Shown here one piece after another: positions 7,489-17,042 of a DNA stretch of 64,000 nt. Made by a program: the position numbers and the translations under genes. This DNA is from Pelobacter seleniigenes DSM 18267. GTDB lineage: Bacteria; Desulfobacterota; Desulfuromonadia; Desulfuromonadales; Geopsychrobacteraceae. Position 1 is the stretch's first letter. Each line of letters opens with the position of its first letter. Under the pieces are notes generated by a model that was not told where the DNA came from, ran no database searches, and worked only from the letters and a program-made list of their open reading frames with translations. The stretch covers positions 2,368,501 to 2,432,500 of the forward strand of contig NZ_JOMG01000002.1 in the NCBI RefSeq assembly GCF_000711225.1. Reading direction: 5' to 3'.

Positions 7489-8437
7489 CGGCAGCCTCGT
7501 TGGAAATTAGTGGAATCATCAGATGAAAGGTGGTGCCCTGGTTGTTTCTCGCTCCGCCGATCCAGACCTTGCCACCATGGTTTTTGATGATGTTGCTGAC
7601 GATAAACAGGCCGAGCCCGGTCCCGCGAATGGTTTTCCCGCTCTGGCGAATCCGGTAAAACATGCGGAAGACCTTTTTGCGATCGCGGACCGGGATTCCT
7701 CTGCCCTGGTCTGCGAAGCGTAAATGGGCCATCCCCCGCTCACGTTTCAGGCTGATGGAGACAACCGGCGGTCCATCTGCATAAAGGATGGAGTTTTCCA
7801 GCAGGTTGCGCATGACGGTCGCCATGGCCTCCGGTTCGATCTTGGCAAGCAGACCGCTTTCTATCTCCCAGCCCAGGGTTCCTTCCGCAGGAAAACGCTC
7901 TTTTTCACGATACAGGTATTCTTCCAGCAGGCGCGACAGGTTATGGACCTCAAGGTTCAGCTGTGCCCCTTTATGCTCGATTTTACCGGCCGTCAGCAGA
8001 TTATTGATCAAAGTGTTCAGCCGTTTGGTGTCTTCCTGCATCAGCGCGGTGAATTTCTGCAGCTGTGCCGGGGTCGGTTGACGCAGTTGAATGGTTTCCA
8101 GGTGCAGCTGCAATGAGGCCAGCGGAGACTTCAACTCATGGCTGACCTGGTTGATGAAATGGCGCTGCGCCTTGTTCAATGAGGCCTGGCGACGCCAGTA
8201 GATGAAAATGACATAGATTCCGATCAGGATGGCGACCAGCAGCAGGATCCCTTCGGTCAGAATCAGCCAGTCGCTGGAACTGGGTAGCCACTCAGCCTGG
8301 TAACGGGTCGCCAGCTCCTTAAGCTGCTGATGTCGCCCCAGAAACCAGTAAATCCAGAACACCAGGACCAGGATCCAGAGGATCTGAATGCTGATAAAGG
8401 TGATCAGAGGATGGAATAGCCGACGAAACAGTTTCAT
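7481..8437 (-). CDS. Membrane sensor histidine kinase
   Basis: A 318-residue kinase partnered with the OmpR-type regulator. Two membrane helices (about 10-32 and 65-90) enclose a short periplasmic loop of about 30 residues, too small for a ligand-binding fold. Then come the H box FINQVSHELKSPLASLQLH, N box MRNLLENSILYA, G1 DQGRGIP and G2 GTGLGLFIV. ATG 8437 gives MKLFRRLF and a normal first helix; a TTG at 8473 would add 12 residues. Confidence 0.93.
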   Translation of the reverse strand: MKLFRRLFHPLITFISIQILWILVLVFWIYWFLGRHQQLKELATRYQAEWLPSSSDWLILTEGILLLVAILIGIYVIFIYWRRQASLNKAQRHFINQVSHELKSPLASLQLHLETIQLRQPTPAQLQKFTALMQEDTKRLNTLINNLLTAGKIEHKGAQLNLEVHNLSRLLEEYLYREKERFPAEGTLGWEIESGLLAKIEPEAMATVMRNLLENSILYADGPPVVSISLKRERGMAHLRFADQGRGIPVRDRKKVFRMFYRIRQSGKTIRGTGLGLFIVSNIIKNHGGKVWIGGARNNQGTTFHLMIPLISNEAADE

Positions 8438-8661
8438 AGCCCATCTATTACCATCGGATGAAGCGCCGGACAAGCTGGATTCATTGTCATAATCGTTATT
8501 TTTTGGAATTCACCGGCCTCAAGCCTGGTCCACCCCCCGGGTGGTGCACTGTTCTGACCGATTTCCTGAGTCGTTGTAGGTATTTTTACACAAGTATTAC
8601 ATTTCCAATGTTGGCTAACTGTTAAAATTCCTCATCACAGTTTCAAACAGGAGTTGTTTCT

Positions 8662-9741
8662 ATGGTGGAAGGTTTGACAATCGGAAGACACAGTGTTCCC
8701 TATCCCGTGATTCAGGGGGGGATGGGTGTGCGTATCTCTGGCCATCGCCTGGCTGGCCATGTCGCCTTGAACGGCGGGATCGGCATCATCGCTTCAGCGG
8801 GACTTGCCTTAGCGGATGGGAGTTACAACGGGCGGAATTTTTTCGCTGCGGATCGCCACGGCCTGTTGGAAGAACTACGTAAGGCCTACGAAATTGCTCC
8901 GGACGGGGTGATCGGGGTCAATTGCATGGTTGCGGTGAGCAACTATGACGATGTCGTGCGGACCGCTTGTGAAGGGGGCGCTAAGCTGATTATCAGCGGT
9001 GCGGGGCTGCCCATGAACCTGCCCGAGTTGACCCGGGATTTTCCGGAAGTCGCCCTGGTGCCGATTGTCTCCTCGGTTAAGGCTGCCGAACTGATCGCCC
9101 GTAAATGGCATAAAGTTTACAAGCGGTTACCCGATGCGGTCGTCGTTGAAGACCCCGATACGGCCGGTGGCCACCTCGGTGAAAAACTGGAGCGCATTGG
9201 AACCGGTGCGTACGATCAATATGCGACCGTCCGTGGGGTTAAAAATTATTTCAAAAATGACTGGAAACTAGACATCCCGGTCATTGCCGCAGGTGGAATT
9301 TGGGATCGCAAGGATCTGCAATACGCGTTGGCCCATGGGGCCGACGGGGTGCAGATGGGAACCCGCTTTGTCGTGACCGAAGAGTGCGATGCCGATGACG
9401 CTTTTAAACAGGCCTACCTGTCCTGCACCCGGGAAGATATCGGGCTGATCATGAGCCCGGCCGGGTTGCCGGGAAGGGCCATTAAGAAGAATATCGATCA
9501 GGTCCGGCAGCGCGATGTTGATCTTGACGTCTACTGCCCTTCGGGTTGTTTGAAAAAGTGTGCTTACAAAGCCAATAGAGAGCGGTTCTGTATTGTCCAT
9601 GCCCTGGATCGTGCCCAGCGTGGCGATACTGAGACCGGTTTGATCTTTTGCGGCAGTAACGCCTGGAAGGCGGATCACATCGGTACGGTCAAGGAAATTT
9701 TTGAAGAACTTTTTCCCGAGCGTGAACGCGCAGCTTGCTGA
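8662..9741 (+). CDS. Nitronate monooxygenase / FabK-like flavin oxidoreductase
   Basis: A 359-residue TIM-barrel FMN protein. PVIQGGMGVRISGHRLAG, GVNCMVAV, DPDTAGGHLGE and IPVIAAGGIWDRKDL...GADGVQMGTRF are the standard 2-nitropropane dioxygenase/FabK motifs. The C-terminal extension with CPSGCLKKC and CGSNAWKADHIG is found in a subset of anaerobe proteins. Either alkyl-nitronate oxidation or enoyl-ACP reduction is possible; sequence alone does not decide. It is monocistronic, with an AGGAG site and a clear terminator downstream. It diverges from the kinase gene. Confidence 0.85.
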   Translation: MVEGLTIGRHSVPYPVIQGGMGVRISGHRLAGHVALNGGIGIIASAGLALADGSYNGRNFFAADRHGLLEELRKAYEIAPDGVIGVNCMVAVSNYDDVVRTACEGGAKLIISGAGLPMNLPELTRDFPEVALVPIVSSVKAAELIARKWHKVYKRLPDAVVVEDPDTAGGHLGEKLERIGTGAYDQYATVRGVKNYFKNDWKLDIPVIAAGGIWDRKDLQYALAHGADGVQMGTRFVVTEECDADDAFKQAYLSCTREDIGLIMSPAGLPGRAIKKNIDQVRQRDVDLDVYCPSGCLKKCAYKANRERFCIVHALDRAQRGDTETGLIFCGSNAWKADHIGTVKEIFEELFPERERAAC

Positions 9742-9844
9742 ACCGCTCGTTCACGCTTGACCCGAAATCGCAACAGTAACGAAAAATCGGCCCAGCAGAG
9801 CGGGGCGGATTTTTGTGCCGCGGGCAGCCGGGGTAACAATAAAT

Positions 9845-9876
9845 AAAAAGCCGGGATTGAGAAATCCCGGCTTTTT
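9845..9876. terminator. Bidirectional Rho-independent terminator
   Basis: AAAAAGCCGGGATT / AATCCCGGCTTTTT forms a strong stem around GAGA, with A-tract before and T-tract after. It serves the nitronate monooxygenase gene on the plus strand and the roadblock-protein gene on the minus strand. Confidence 0.92.
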
Positions 9877-9919
9877 AATGTTCGGCCAACAAAGCCTTCC
9901 CGGAAGGGGGCTGAAACTA

Positions 9920-10564
9920 CTAAAGGTTCTTGCGAACTTCGTTGAGGAATCCGTCCTGAGCCTTTTCGTCGTCGATTTCTTCCAGCATGATGCGGGCGAG
10001 ATCTTCCAGCCCTGCACGATTCGGTTCGCCCTGTTGCAGCCATTGTCTCACTGCACTTTCCAGGGCCAGGTTAGCAACCGGGCCGATGCAGCGGGCCAGG
10101 GCTTTTTTCATCATGTCGAGCTGGGGCGCCAGAGGGCCGTTGATGATGTCCTGCGGACTTTGCGTCACGGCGACCGGTTTGGCCGGTTCTGCTGTAGCCC
10201 CACTCGGTTGGGTGGCCGCGCCGGATTCGATGGAATCGACCAGGTCAGAGGTCAGCATGCTGGTGGTCATATTAATCAGATGGATATTGGCGTCAGGCTC
10301 GCAAAGAACGACCAGTGAAGAGGTGTCGCCGAGTTTTTTGACCAGTACCAGAGCCTCATCATATTGGACTTCAAAAGAATTGACGTCCAGGCTGGCGGTT
10401 TCATTCAGTTTGAAGATCCGGTGCAGGACGCTGACGATACGTTTTTGCGTTTCCGCTTTGAAAATGGAAGGGAGATTTGACGCCAGTATCCCTTGTCTGC
10501 TGGTATACACACATGATCCCATAACCCCGGGCGACGCTTTGATTTCTTCCAGAAGTGCCTGCAT
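9920..10564 (-). CDS. Roadblock/LC7 domain protein with C-terminal helical domain
   Basis: A 214-residue protein. Residues 1 to about 110 look like a Roadblock/LC7 (MglB-type) fold: a helix LLEEIKASPGVMGSCVYTSRQGILASNLP, then alternating strands LVLVKKLGDTSSLVVLCEPDANIHLINMTT. A Pro/Ala-rich linker leads to a C-terminal helical domain. Roadblock proteins often regulate small GTPases such as MglA, but no GTPase gene is nearby. ATG 10564 follows AGAGG and begins directly with the domain. Confidence 0.65.
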   Translation of the reverse strand: MQALLEEIKASPGVMGSCVYTSRQGILASNLPSIFKAETQKRIVSVLHRIFKLNETASLDVNSFEVQYDEALVLVKKLGDTSSLVVLCEPDANIHLINMTTSMLTSDLVDSIESGAATQPSGATAEPAKPVAVTQSPQDIINGPLAPQLDMMKKALARCIGPVANLALESAVRQWLQQGEPNRAGLEDLARIMLEEIDDEKAQDGFLNEVRKNL

Positions 10565-10839
10565 AAATTGCCTCTTTAAATTTAAGGTTGATCGGTGAAA
10601 CAAGCTGACTCATTGTGAATCAACAGTCGCTGAAATGTCGAATGTAAGGATCTGCCTCTGCTCGAAAACAAGGGCCCCCCTGGTTTTCAGACCTATTATC
10701 CCGTCGCTTAACATCGCTGGCGCCAGGCTGCGGGTGGGGAAGAAGCGCCTTGCTAACACAACAAATTCCTGCGCAATCACACGAAGCTTAGAGACATACA
10801 GAGTACTCGAACAACGTTATCATAGCAAATCTCGCTTGA

Positions 10840-11697
10840 TCAGGGCACAACTTTTCTGAACTCGACCCTCCGGTTCAAGGCCCTGTTTTCACTGGACGTA
10901 TTCGGCACGGCAGGGCGAGTATCCCCATAATAGGCCACACTGAGTTTGTCCGCGACAATCGCAAAGTTGGTGAGCAGATAACTTCTGACCTGTTCGGCAC
11001 GCTCTTTGGACAACTGCAGGTTTGCCTCCGAACTGCCCGAGTCGTCCGTGTGCCCGGCAATTTCAAACGCCTGGCCGGCCAGGGCTTGGTCTTCCAGGGC
11101 CTGGCCCACGGTCTCCAGCTGCTCTTTGGCCTGCGGAGTCAAGTCTGCGGAAGACACCGCAAACTGAATCTGCAGGCGCAGCAAGGGTCCGTCGATGGCT
11201 CCTTCTGTTGTGCTCCGGGAATTACTCTCCTGCATGACCCGGATAAATTCGCCGGAGGAAATCCGGTCGCCGGACGCTGCTTTGTGCTTGATCCTGGCCA
11301 GCTCAAGGGAGGCCCTGGCTCGTGTATCAGCAGGCTCCAGCACCAGTCCCTGCTCATAAGCCCGGATTGCCGCTTCGGCATTGCCGAGCACCATATAGAT
11401 ATCGCCGAGTCCGAAGTATGCTTTACTGAAGCCGGAGTCGATGGTAATGGTTTCCAGATAGCTCTTCAGGGCATTATCGTACTTTCGCAAACGCTCCGCG
11501 CTGTACGCATACATGTAATGGAGCTCTGCGTCAGCGGGGCAACTGGCAATGGCTTGGGTTAGCATCTGCCGTTTTTTTAGCAAATTGCGCTCTTTGTGAA
11601 GCTGTTCTTTTAAGCTGGTGCAGTTCGCCTCCGCTGCAACAACCGCCGGCAGAGCCAGGATGATAAGGGCAAGCCCGAGCAGGCTTTTTACGAACAT
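10840..11697 (-). CDS. TPR-OmpA family envelope protein
   Basis: A 285-residue exported protein. A signal peptide (LLGLALIILALPAVVAAEA) is followed by tetratricopeptide-type helices (about 25-130: AELHYMYAYSAERLRKYDNA, AYFGLGDIYMVLGNAEAAIRAYEQGL). The C-terminal OmpA peptidoglycan-binding domain (about 175-285) contains IAGHTDDSGS and NLQLSKERAEQVRSYL. It should anchor to the cell wall. It starts 13 bp after the heme-sensor gene, so the two are probably one operon. Confidence 0.88.
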   Translation of the reverse strand: MFVKSLLGLALIILALPAVVAAEANCTSLKEQLHKERNLLKKRQMLTQAIASCPADAELHYMYAYSAERLRKYDNALKSYLETITIDSGFSKAYFGLGDIYMVLGNAEAAIRAYEQGLVLEPADTRARASLELARIKHKAASGDRISSGEFIRVMQESNSRSTTEGAIDGPLLRLQIQFAVSSADLTPQAKEQLETVGQALEDQALAGQAFEIAGHTDDSGSSEANLQLSKERAEQVRSYLLTNFAIVADKLSVAYYGDTRPAVPNTSSENRALNRRVEFRKVVP

Positions 11698-11709
11698 GAC
11701 GGCCCCCTG

Positions 11710-12588
11710 TTATTCAATTTTGAGTAATTTCACCAGACTGATTCTCAGCCGCTCGATCGCGCTGGCCAGGGTGCCGATTTCATCCTTGGTTCTGCGTTGA
11801 ATCGGCTCGGTCAGGTTTTCCCCAAGACTGAAATGTTCTGTCCGTTCAGCCAGGTTAACAATCGGTAGAACCACCGAACGGTCGAGGAAAACCCAGAGGA
11901 TAGCGAGGACCAGAATGATCCCGCCGGCGCCGATCAGTACCAGGGTCTGGGACAGTTTTTTTGCTGCAGCAATGGCCGCAGTGGTCGGAATATAGATAAC
12001 GAACGCGGCTACGGTGTCATTCATTGTCCAATGGTAACCGGCGTTTGCTCCGTAAATTTCTATCTGGTCCTTCGGGGCGTCAGCAGGATTGCCATGACAA
12101 TGAAGGCAGTTTTTGCTGTCGACTTTGATGGGTTGGGCAAAATAAAAGACTTCGGTACCGTCTTTGACAATATGTCCTTCTGACGATTTCAGGGCCGGAT
12201 TGGCCTGGAAATTTTTGATCAGCTCGACCTCGTTCGGATCGGCCTTGTTGTAGGGATTGAGAGGATCGAGGGTGGCTTGCTTGAAAATATAGCCCGGATA
12301 GCTCTTGTGGAAAATCTCAAAGGTTCCCCGGGCGCTGACGAAACCGGACATCAGTTCCGGGTAGAAGCGGTCCTCTTCGATCAGTTCCGTGACCAAGGGC
12401 TTCTGGACCTGCTTCATATAGGTTTTCGTGGCCATGGCGTAGTTCAGGATGATGTTGCTTTTGATCTTTGCTTCTTCCAGTGCATTGTTGACGCTGAGTT
12501 TATAACTGGTATAACCAATAACTCCTATTGCCAGTAAACCCAGAACCCCCATGACCAGAACTGACCTCAAGCGAATGCCCATGTGCAT
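11710..12588 (-). CDS. DUF3365 c-heme periplasmic sensor with HAMP domain
   Basis: A 292-residue membrane protein. An N-terminal helix (about 8-30) is followed by a periplasmic DUF3365/Tll0287-like domain with one c-type heme motif, CLHCH (161-165), in the context FYFAQPIKVDSKNCLHCHGNP. A second helix (about 222-245) leads to a HAMP domain, and the protein ends there without kinase or methyl-accepting module. It may sense redox state or a gas and signal through a partner. ATG 12588 follows AGGAAGGGAG. The promoter region has the same inverted repeat as the peroxiredoxin gene. Confidence 0.85.
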   Translation of the reverse strand: MHMGIRLRSVLVMGVLGLLAIGVIGYTSYKLSVNNALEEAKIKSNIILNYAMATKTYMKQVQKPLVTELIEEDRFYPELMSGFVSARGTFEIFHKSYPGYIFKQATLDPLNPYNKADPNEVELIKNFQANPALKSSEGHIVKDGTEVFYFAQPIKVDSKNCLHCHGNPADAPKDQIEIYGANAGYHWTMNDTVAAFVIYIPTTAAIAAAKKLSQTLVLIGAGGIILVLAILWVFLDRSVVLPIVNLAERTEHFSLGENLTEPIQRRTKDEIGTLASAIERLRISLVKLLKIE

Positions 12589-12929
12589 GCTCCCTTCCTG
12601 ACGTCCGGTAAAATATGAGTGATTTAGATCGTGCTGAACAAATTGAATTCGGTAAGCAAAAGCAACGGTCATTTGATGTGAATCATTAGATTAAAATTAA
12701 TACATTATTTGATTTTTGTCAAGAATTATCCTTGATGGTATACCTAGCGATTCAAAGATTGACTATTTGAATGTACGAATGTTTATATATCGCTGGAAAA
12801 TATAAGCTTCATATATTCCGGAAGCGACCGGTCAGGGCAGTGAAATGCAAGGTGACATCCCGGTTGATTCCGCTTTGCTGCGGGTCGCTTTGGCAGCATT
12901 TTTTATTAGCAGTACCAAAGGAGATAACC
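12589..12929. other. Divergent promoter region
   Basis: 341 bp between the DUF3365 sensor and the unknown exported gene. It holds the minus-strand promoter element at 12717-12733. Nothing else recognisable was seen; the stretch 12600-12800 is AT-rich. Confidence 0.5.
12717..12733 (-). promoter_or_regulatory. DUF3365 gene promoter -35 with inverted repeat
   Basis: On the minus strand AAGGATAATTCTT runs into TTGACA (complement of 12717-12722), then a 17-bp AT-rich spacer and TAATTT. It is the same arrangement as at 2595-2611, 10 kb away. Confidence 0.5.
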
Positions 12930-13655
12930 ATGTTACATTCTGTCGGCCGAATAGTTCTGAGCCTGTTGATGTTTGCTGTTTTATTGCAGGGGTTTCATGC
13001 CATCCCGGCTTTTGCGGATGAAAAAGCCGAGCGGATTCAGTCCTTGCAGGAAAAGATGGCCCGGCTGAAAGAGCTGCTGGCGGACATGCAGGAACAGGAA
13101 TTACGCAAACAACCACCTGGTGAAATCCCCTGGGAACCGATTCTGCAGCGCGGGCAAGAACGGCCGGCATATGCCCAATACGCCTATTTATTGGCCCCGC
13201 AGCTGGCTAAGGAGAATTTGGACAGTATTTTGCAACAAATCTATTTTCTGGCCGAGCAGGACCCGCTGAAGGAGCGCGGCAATCTGTTTGTTATCCCGGC
13301 CTTGCCCCTGGACCAGGGAGAGGCCTTCAGCGTTGCTCGCTATAATCGGGCTTTTGCCGGTGAGATGCTTCGGGATCTCGGAATTCCGACCGCCGTTGAG
13401 GGCGGACTGCTGCTCGCCCCTGAGCCGCTGGCCAAGGAGGGGACGCTGAGCGGACCGCTGCTGTATATTGATCTGCACGGCGTTGGGCGGATTTTACGGA
13501 CGCGGATCTTTGAACTGTTGCAACAGCAGCGCTTGTTTGTCGAAGATGGCAGCATCCAGGATTTTCTCTGGAAGCTGCTGAACAACGCCCAACCAGCCGT
13601 TTTTATGGTTCATCAGGAAAAAAATCTGACCTGGTTGGCGGTTGCTCCAGAGTGA
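12930..13655 (+). CDS. Exported protein of unknown function
   Basis: A 241-residue protein not recognised as a known family. It has a signal peptide ending FHAIPAFA-D, then a short coiled-coil stretch KAERIQSLQEKMARLKELLA (about 25-45), a Pro-rich linker (QPPGEIPWEPI), and a mixed domain with no cysteines. The mature protein should be periplasmic or outer-membrane associated. ATG 12930 follows AAAGGAG; the open frame extends further upstream but without a start that fits a signal peptide. Confidence 0.75.
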   Translation: MLHSVGRIVLSLLMFAVLLQGFHAIPAFADEKAERIQSLQEKMARLKELLADMQEQELRKQPPGEIPWEPILQRGQERPAYAQYAYLLAPQLAKENLDSILQQIYFLAEQDPLKERGNLFVIPALPLDQGEAFSVARYNRAFAGEMLRDLGIPTAVEGGLLLAPEPLAKEGTLSGPLLYIDLHGVGRILRTRIFELLQQQRLFVEDGSIQDFLWKLLNNAQPAVFMVHQEKNLTWLAVAPE

Positions 13656-13757
13656 AGGCTTCTTGATTGATGAGCGAATCAGTCGAGAATTCTTGAGCCT
13701 GGGAGGGGACTGTAGTACTCTGGCACAAATAACTCTGACCTGGAAACAGGAGTGAAT

Positions 13758-14867
13758 ATGACCTCGAAGCAGGAAGAATTTATTCCCAAATGGATTGCCT
13801 GGGAAACCACCCAGCGCTGCAATTTAAATTGTGTGCATTGTCGCTGCTCTTCAGACATGTCTGCCGCAGCTGGTGATTTCAATACCGAAGAAGCTTTCAA
13901 GCTGATTGATGATATCTGTGAAATCAGCAAGCCGGTCCTGGTTCTGTCCGGCGGTGAACCGTTGCTGCGCGAAGATATCTTCGATATCGCCCGCTACGGA
14001 ACCGGCAAAGGGCTGCGGATGTGCATGGCGACCAACGGCACACTGATTACCGACGCGGTCTGTGCGCAGATGAAAAGCGCCGATATCAAAATGGTGTCGC
14101 TGTCCCTGGATGGCTCAACAGCGGCCATTCATGACGACTTTCGTAACTCGGAAGGAGCCTACGCCGGAGTGATCCGCGGGGCCGAGACCCTCAAACGCAA
14201 CGGCATCCCGTTTCTTATCAACTCCTCTTTCACCAAACGTAATCAGCATGACGTCGGTGCAACCTTCAAGGTGGCTAAAGGGCTCGGCGCCACGGCCTGG
14301 TATATGTTCATGATTGTACCCACGGGGCGGGGGGAAGAGATCATGAACGAATTGATCACGCCGGAAGACTATGAAGAGATTCTGGCCTGGCACTATGAGC
14401 AGGAAAAGCACGAGGACGATATCCTCATGCGCCCGACCTGTGCGCCGCACTATTATCGCATTGTGCCGCAGATGGCCAAGGCCGAAGGGGTCGACTTCAA
14501 ACGCCGCAGCCTGACTTTTTCAACCGGCGGGGGCAAGGGGTGTATTGCCGCCCAGACCATCTGCCTGATCGACTGCTTCGGCAATCTCAAGCCCTGTTCC
14601 TATTTTCATTCCTCGGTCGGCAATGTCAAACAGGTGCCATTCAAAGAGCTTTGGTTCAATTCCAAGGTCTTTAACGATCTGCGGGATTTCAGCAAATATC
14701 AAGGCAAGTGCGGGGAGTGCGAGTTCATTAATGTCTGTGGCGGCTGCCGCGCCCGTGCCGATGCTGTGTATGGGGATTACATGGCGGAAGAACCGTTCTG
14801 CAGCTATATTCCGCGCCGGACGCGTAAGCGCATGGAACAGGAAGCTGCAGCACATAGCAGTGAATAA
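13758..14867 (+). CDS. Radical SAM/SPASM protein, AhbD/NirJ-like, probable porphyrin metabolism
   Basis: A 369-residue radical SAM enzyme. C21-x3-C25-x2-C28 binds the catalytic 4Fe-4S cluster, and [13 protein letters not shown] is the SAM-binding GGEP motif. The C-terminal SPASM region ([33 protein letters not shown]) supplies cysteines for auxiliary clusters. This layout fits the NirJ/AhbC/AhbD/PqqE group. Position directly before hemE and hemH suggests a tetrapyrrole step. Because protoporphyrin-route hemH and hemG are present, its role may differ from the alternative-heme decarboxylase. The ATG at 13758 follows AGGAG. Confidence 0.8.
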   Translation: MTSKQEEFIPKWIAWETTQRCNLNCVHCRCSSDMSAAAGDFNTEEAFKLIDDICEISKPVLVLSGGEPLLREDIFDIARYGTGKGLRMCMATNGTLITDAVCAQMKSADIKMVSLSLDGSTAAIHDDFRNSEGAYAGVIRGAETLKRNGIPFLINSSFTKRNQHDVGATFKVAKGLGATAWYMFMIVPTGRGEEIMNELITPEDYEEILAWHYEQEKHEDDILMRPTCAPHYYRIVPQMAKAEGVDFKRRSLTFSTGGGKGCIAAQTICLIDCFGNLKPCSYFHSSVGNVKQVPFKELWFNSKVFNDLRDFSKYQGKCGECEFINVCGGCRARADAVYGDYMAEEPFCSYIPRRTRKRMEQEAAAHSSE

Positions 14868-14946
14868 CGACAGCCCGGATGCGGGTCCGCACCTGGTGCG
14901 GTTATGACAATCTTCAGGTCAGCATTCCAGAGGAGGCCAAAACTTT

Positions 14947-15984
14947 ATGTCTGATGATTACAATTTTCTCAAAGCCTGCTGGTGCCAGCCGGTCGATCGG
15001 GTCCCGGTCTGGCTGATGCGGCAGGCCGGGCGTTATCTGCCCCAGTATAAGGCTGTTCGAGCGCAGGGTGGCGGCACTTTTCTGGATCTCTGCAAGGATC
15101 CGGCCCGGGCTGCTGAAGTGACGATTCAGCCCATCGACATCCTGGGTGCCGATGCCGCGATCTTGTTTTCCGATATTCTGACCCCCATCGAGCCGATGGG
15201 GTTGGAGCTGGATTTCGTGCCCGGCCCGGTCTTTGCCAATCCGGTGCGGACCGCGGCTGATGTCGAAGCACTGGTGGTGCCCGAGGATATGGCCCAGGCC
15301 GTACCCTATGTCCCGGAGATCATCAAGCGGCTGCGGGCAGCCTTCACCGGGCGGGTGCCGCTGATCGGCTTCGGCGGGGCTCCCTTTACTCTGGCCTGCT
15401 ATATGGTTGAAGGGAAGGGGAGTAAGGACTTTGCCGCCCTCAAACAGATGATGTATGCCGATTTCCCCCTTTATGATGCTTTGATGCAGAAAATCACCGA
15501 GATGGACCGGCGCTATCTGAATATGCAGATTCAAGCCGGAGCCCAGGCCATTCAGATTTTCGATACCTGGGGCGGGTTGCTGGCACCGCACGATTTTGAG
15601 CGCTATATTCTGCCCTATGTCAAGCAATTGATCGATGGCCTGGAGCGGGACGGTATCCCGGTGATTTATTTCGTCAAAAACGGCGGGACCATGCTAGAAC
15701 TGGTCAAGGCAGCTGGCAGCGACGTGATCGGCCTCGACTGGCATGTCAACCTGGGCAAGGCGCGTGATATCCTGGGGGACGATGTCGCAGTCCAGGGGAA
15801 TCTCGATCCGACGGTGCTCTATGCGCCCAAGGACTATATTGAAAAGGAAGTCAGGCGTATTCTTGCCGAGAATGATGACCGGCCAGGATTTATCTTTAAT
15901 CTGGGGCATGGTATCCTGCCCACAGTTCCACCTGAAAATGCCATTTTTATGGTTGACTGTGTCCATCGACTCAGTCAAAAGTAA
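14947..15984 (+). CDS. hemE: Uroporphyrinogen decarboxylase
   Basis: 345 residues, the usual length. It decarboxylates the four acetate side chains of uroporphyrinogen III to give coproporphyrinogen III. Both family signatures are present: PVWLMRQAGRYLPQYK near residue 20 and GFGGAPFTLACYMVEG near 140. The start has an AGAGGAGG site. The radical SAM gene lies 79 bp upstream and hemH 86 bp downstream on the same strand, with a hairpin between hemE and hemH. Confidence 0.96.
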   Translation: MSDDYNFLKACWCQPVDRVPVWLMRQAGRYLPQYKAVRAQGGGTFLDLCKDPARAAEVTIQPIDILGADAAILFSDILTPIEPMGLELDFVPGPVFANPVRTAADVEALVVPEDMAQAVPYVPEIIKRLRAAFTGRVPLIGFGGAPFTLACYMVEGKGSKDFAALKQMMYADFPLYDALMQKITEMDRRYLNMQIQAGAQAIQIFDTWGGLLAPHDFERYILPYVKQLIDGLERDGIPVIYFVKNGGTMLELVKAAGSDVIGLDWHVNLGKARDILGDDVAVQGNLDPTVLYAPKDYIEKEVRRILAENDDRPGFIFNLGHGILPTVPPENAIFMVDCVHRLSQK

Positions 15985-16000
15985 TTGCTCAGGATCGACC

Positions 16001-16034
16001 ACGGGGGACAGAAACCGCATCTGTCCCCCGTTTT
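16001..16034 (+). terminator. Terminator or attenuator between hemE and hemH
   Basis: ACGGGGGACAG (16001-16011) pairs perfectly with CTGTCCCCCGT (16021-16031), followed by TTT. It lies inside an otherwise continuous hem cluster, so it may only partly terminate and set a lower level of hemH. Confidence 0.75.
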
Positions 16035-16070
16035 GTATGATCCCCTTCTGCTGCGGAGAGAATATGCGTT

Positions 16071-17042
16071 ATGCCTGCTGACCAACCTGTTGCGCTGATT
16101 CTTCTGAATATGGGCGGCCCAGATTCCCTGGCGGCGGTGGAGCCGTTTCTGTTTAATTTGTTTGCCGACCGGGAATTGATTCAATTGCCGGCCGGGGGCT
16201 TGCTGCAGAAACCCTTTGCCCGATTGATTTCCCATTTTCGCGCCAAGAAGGTGGTGGAAAATTATCGCCAGATCGGCGGTCGCTCCCCACTGCTCGAGTG
16301 GACAAATAAGCAGGCTGTCGGTATCGCTGAACGACTTGGTGAACGTTTTCGGCCCTATGTCATCATGCGTTACTGGCAGCCGCGCGCCGAGCAGGTGCTG
16401 GCAGACATCAAAGCGGCCGGGATCCAGACCGCGGTGGTCGTTTCCCTTTACCCGCATTATACCGGAGCGACCACCGGCAGCAGCGTCAATGACTTTAAAA
16501 AAGCGGCGGCCGCAGTTCACCCCGAGCTGGAATACCGGCTGATCGAAGAATGGTACGACTGGCCGGGTTACCTGGACGCGCTGGCCAACCGGGTCAACGA
16601 AGGGCTGGACGCATTTCATGATCTGCTTCGCGACGAGGTACAGATCCTTTTTTCCGCCCATGCCTTGCCACAAAAATTCATCGATCGGGGAGATCCCTAT
16701 CAACAGCATGTCGAGGCAACGGTTGAGCAGGTGATGGAGCGGGTTGGCTATTATGACTGGTCCATCGCCTACCAGAGCAGGAGCGGGCCAGTCAAATGGA
16801 TGGAACCCGGGACCGAGGAAACCATCGCCCAATTGGCGGCGGCCGGGCACCGGGCACTGCTCATGGTCCCGGTCTCTTTTGTGTCCGATCACATTGAAAC
16901 CCTGCAGGAAATAGATATCGAGTATCGTGAACTGGCGGTCCGGCAGGGGATTGTCAATTTCCAGCGCGCTCCCTCCCTGAACGATCACGCCGATTTTCTT
17001 GATGCCATGGCAGCGCTGGTTCGCGAGCATCTGCGCCGATGA
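16071..17042 (+). CDS. hemH: Ferrochelatase
   Basis: 323 residues. It inserts ferrous iron into protoporphyrin IX (or coproporphyrin III). LILLNMGGPDSLAAVEPFLFNLF is the N-terminal family signature, FSAHALPQKFIDRGDPY carries the metal-binding histidine, and SRSGPVKWMEPGTEE matches the substrate-site loop. The stop overlaps the start of a small CxxC gene by four bases (ATGA). Together with hemG at 32.4 kb it indicates a protoporphyrin-type route. Confidence 0.95.
   Translation: MPADQPVALILLNMGGPDSLAAVEPFLFNLFADRELIQLPAGGLLQKPFARLISHFRAKKVVENYRQIGGRSPLLEWTNKQAVGIAERLGERFRPYVIMRYWQPRAEQVLADIKAAGIQTAVVVSLYPHYTGATTGSSVNDFKKAAAAVHPELEYRLIEEWYDWPGYLDALANRVNEGLDAFHDLLRDEVQILFSAHALPQKFIDRGDPYQQHVEATVEQVMERVGYYDWSIAYQSRSGPVKWMEPGTEETIAQLAAAGHRALLMVPVSFVSDHIETLQEIDIEYRELAVRQGIVNFQRAPSLNDHADFLDAMAALVREHLRR

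Noticed and set aside
10635-10859. 74-codon plus-strand open frame between the roadblock and OmpA genes
   Set aside because: No start signal, no family features, and it runs into the end of the OmpA gene.
15975-17030. 351-codon minus-strand open frame opposite hemH
   Set aside because: Shadow frame of ferrochelatase.
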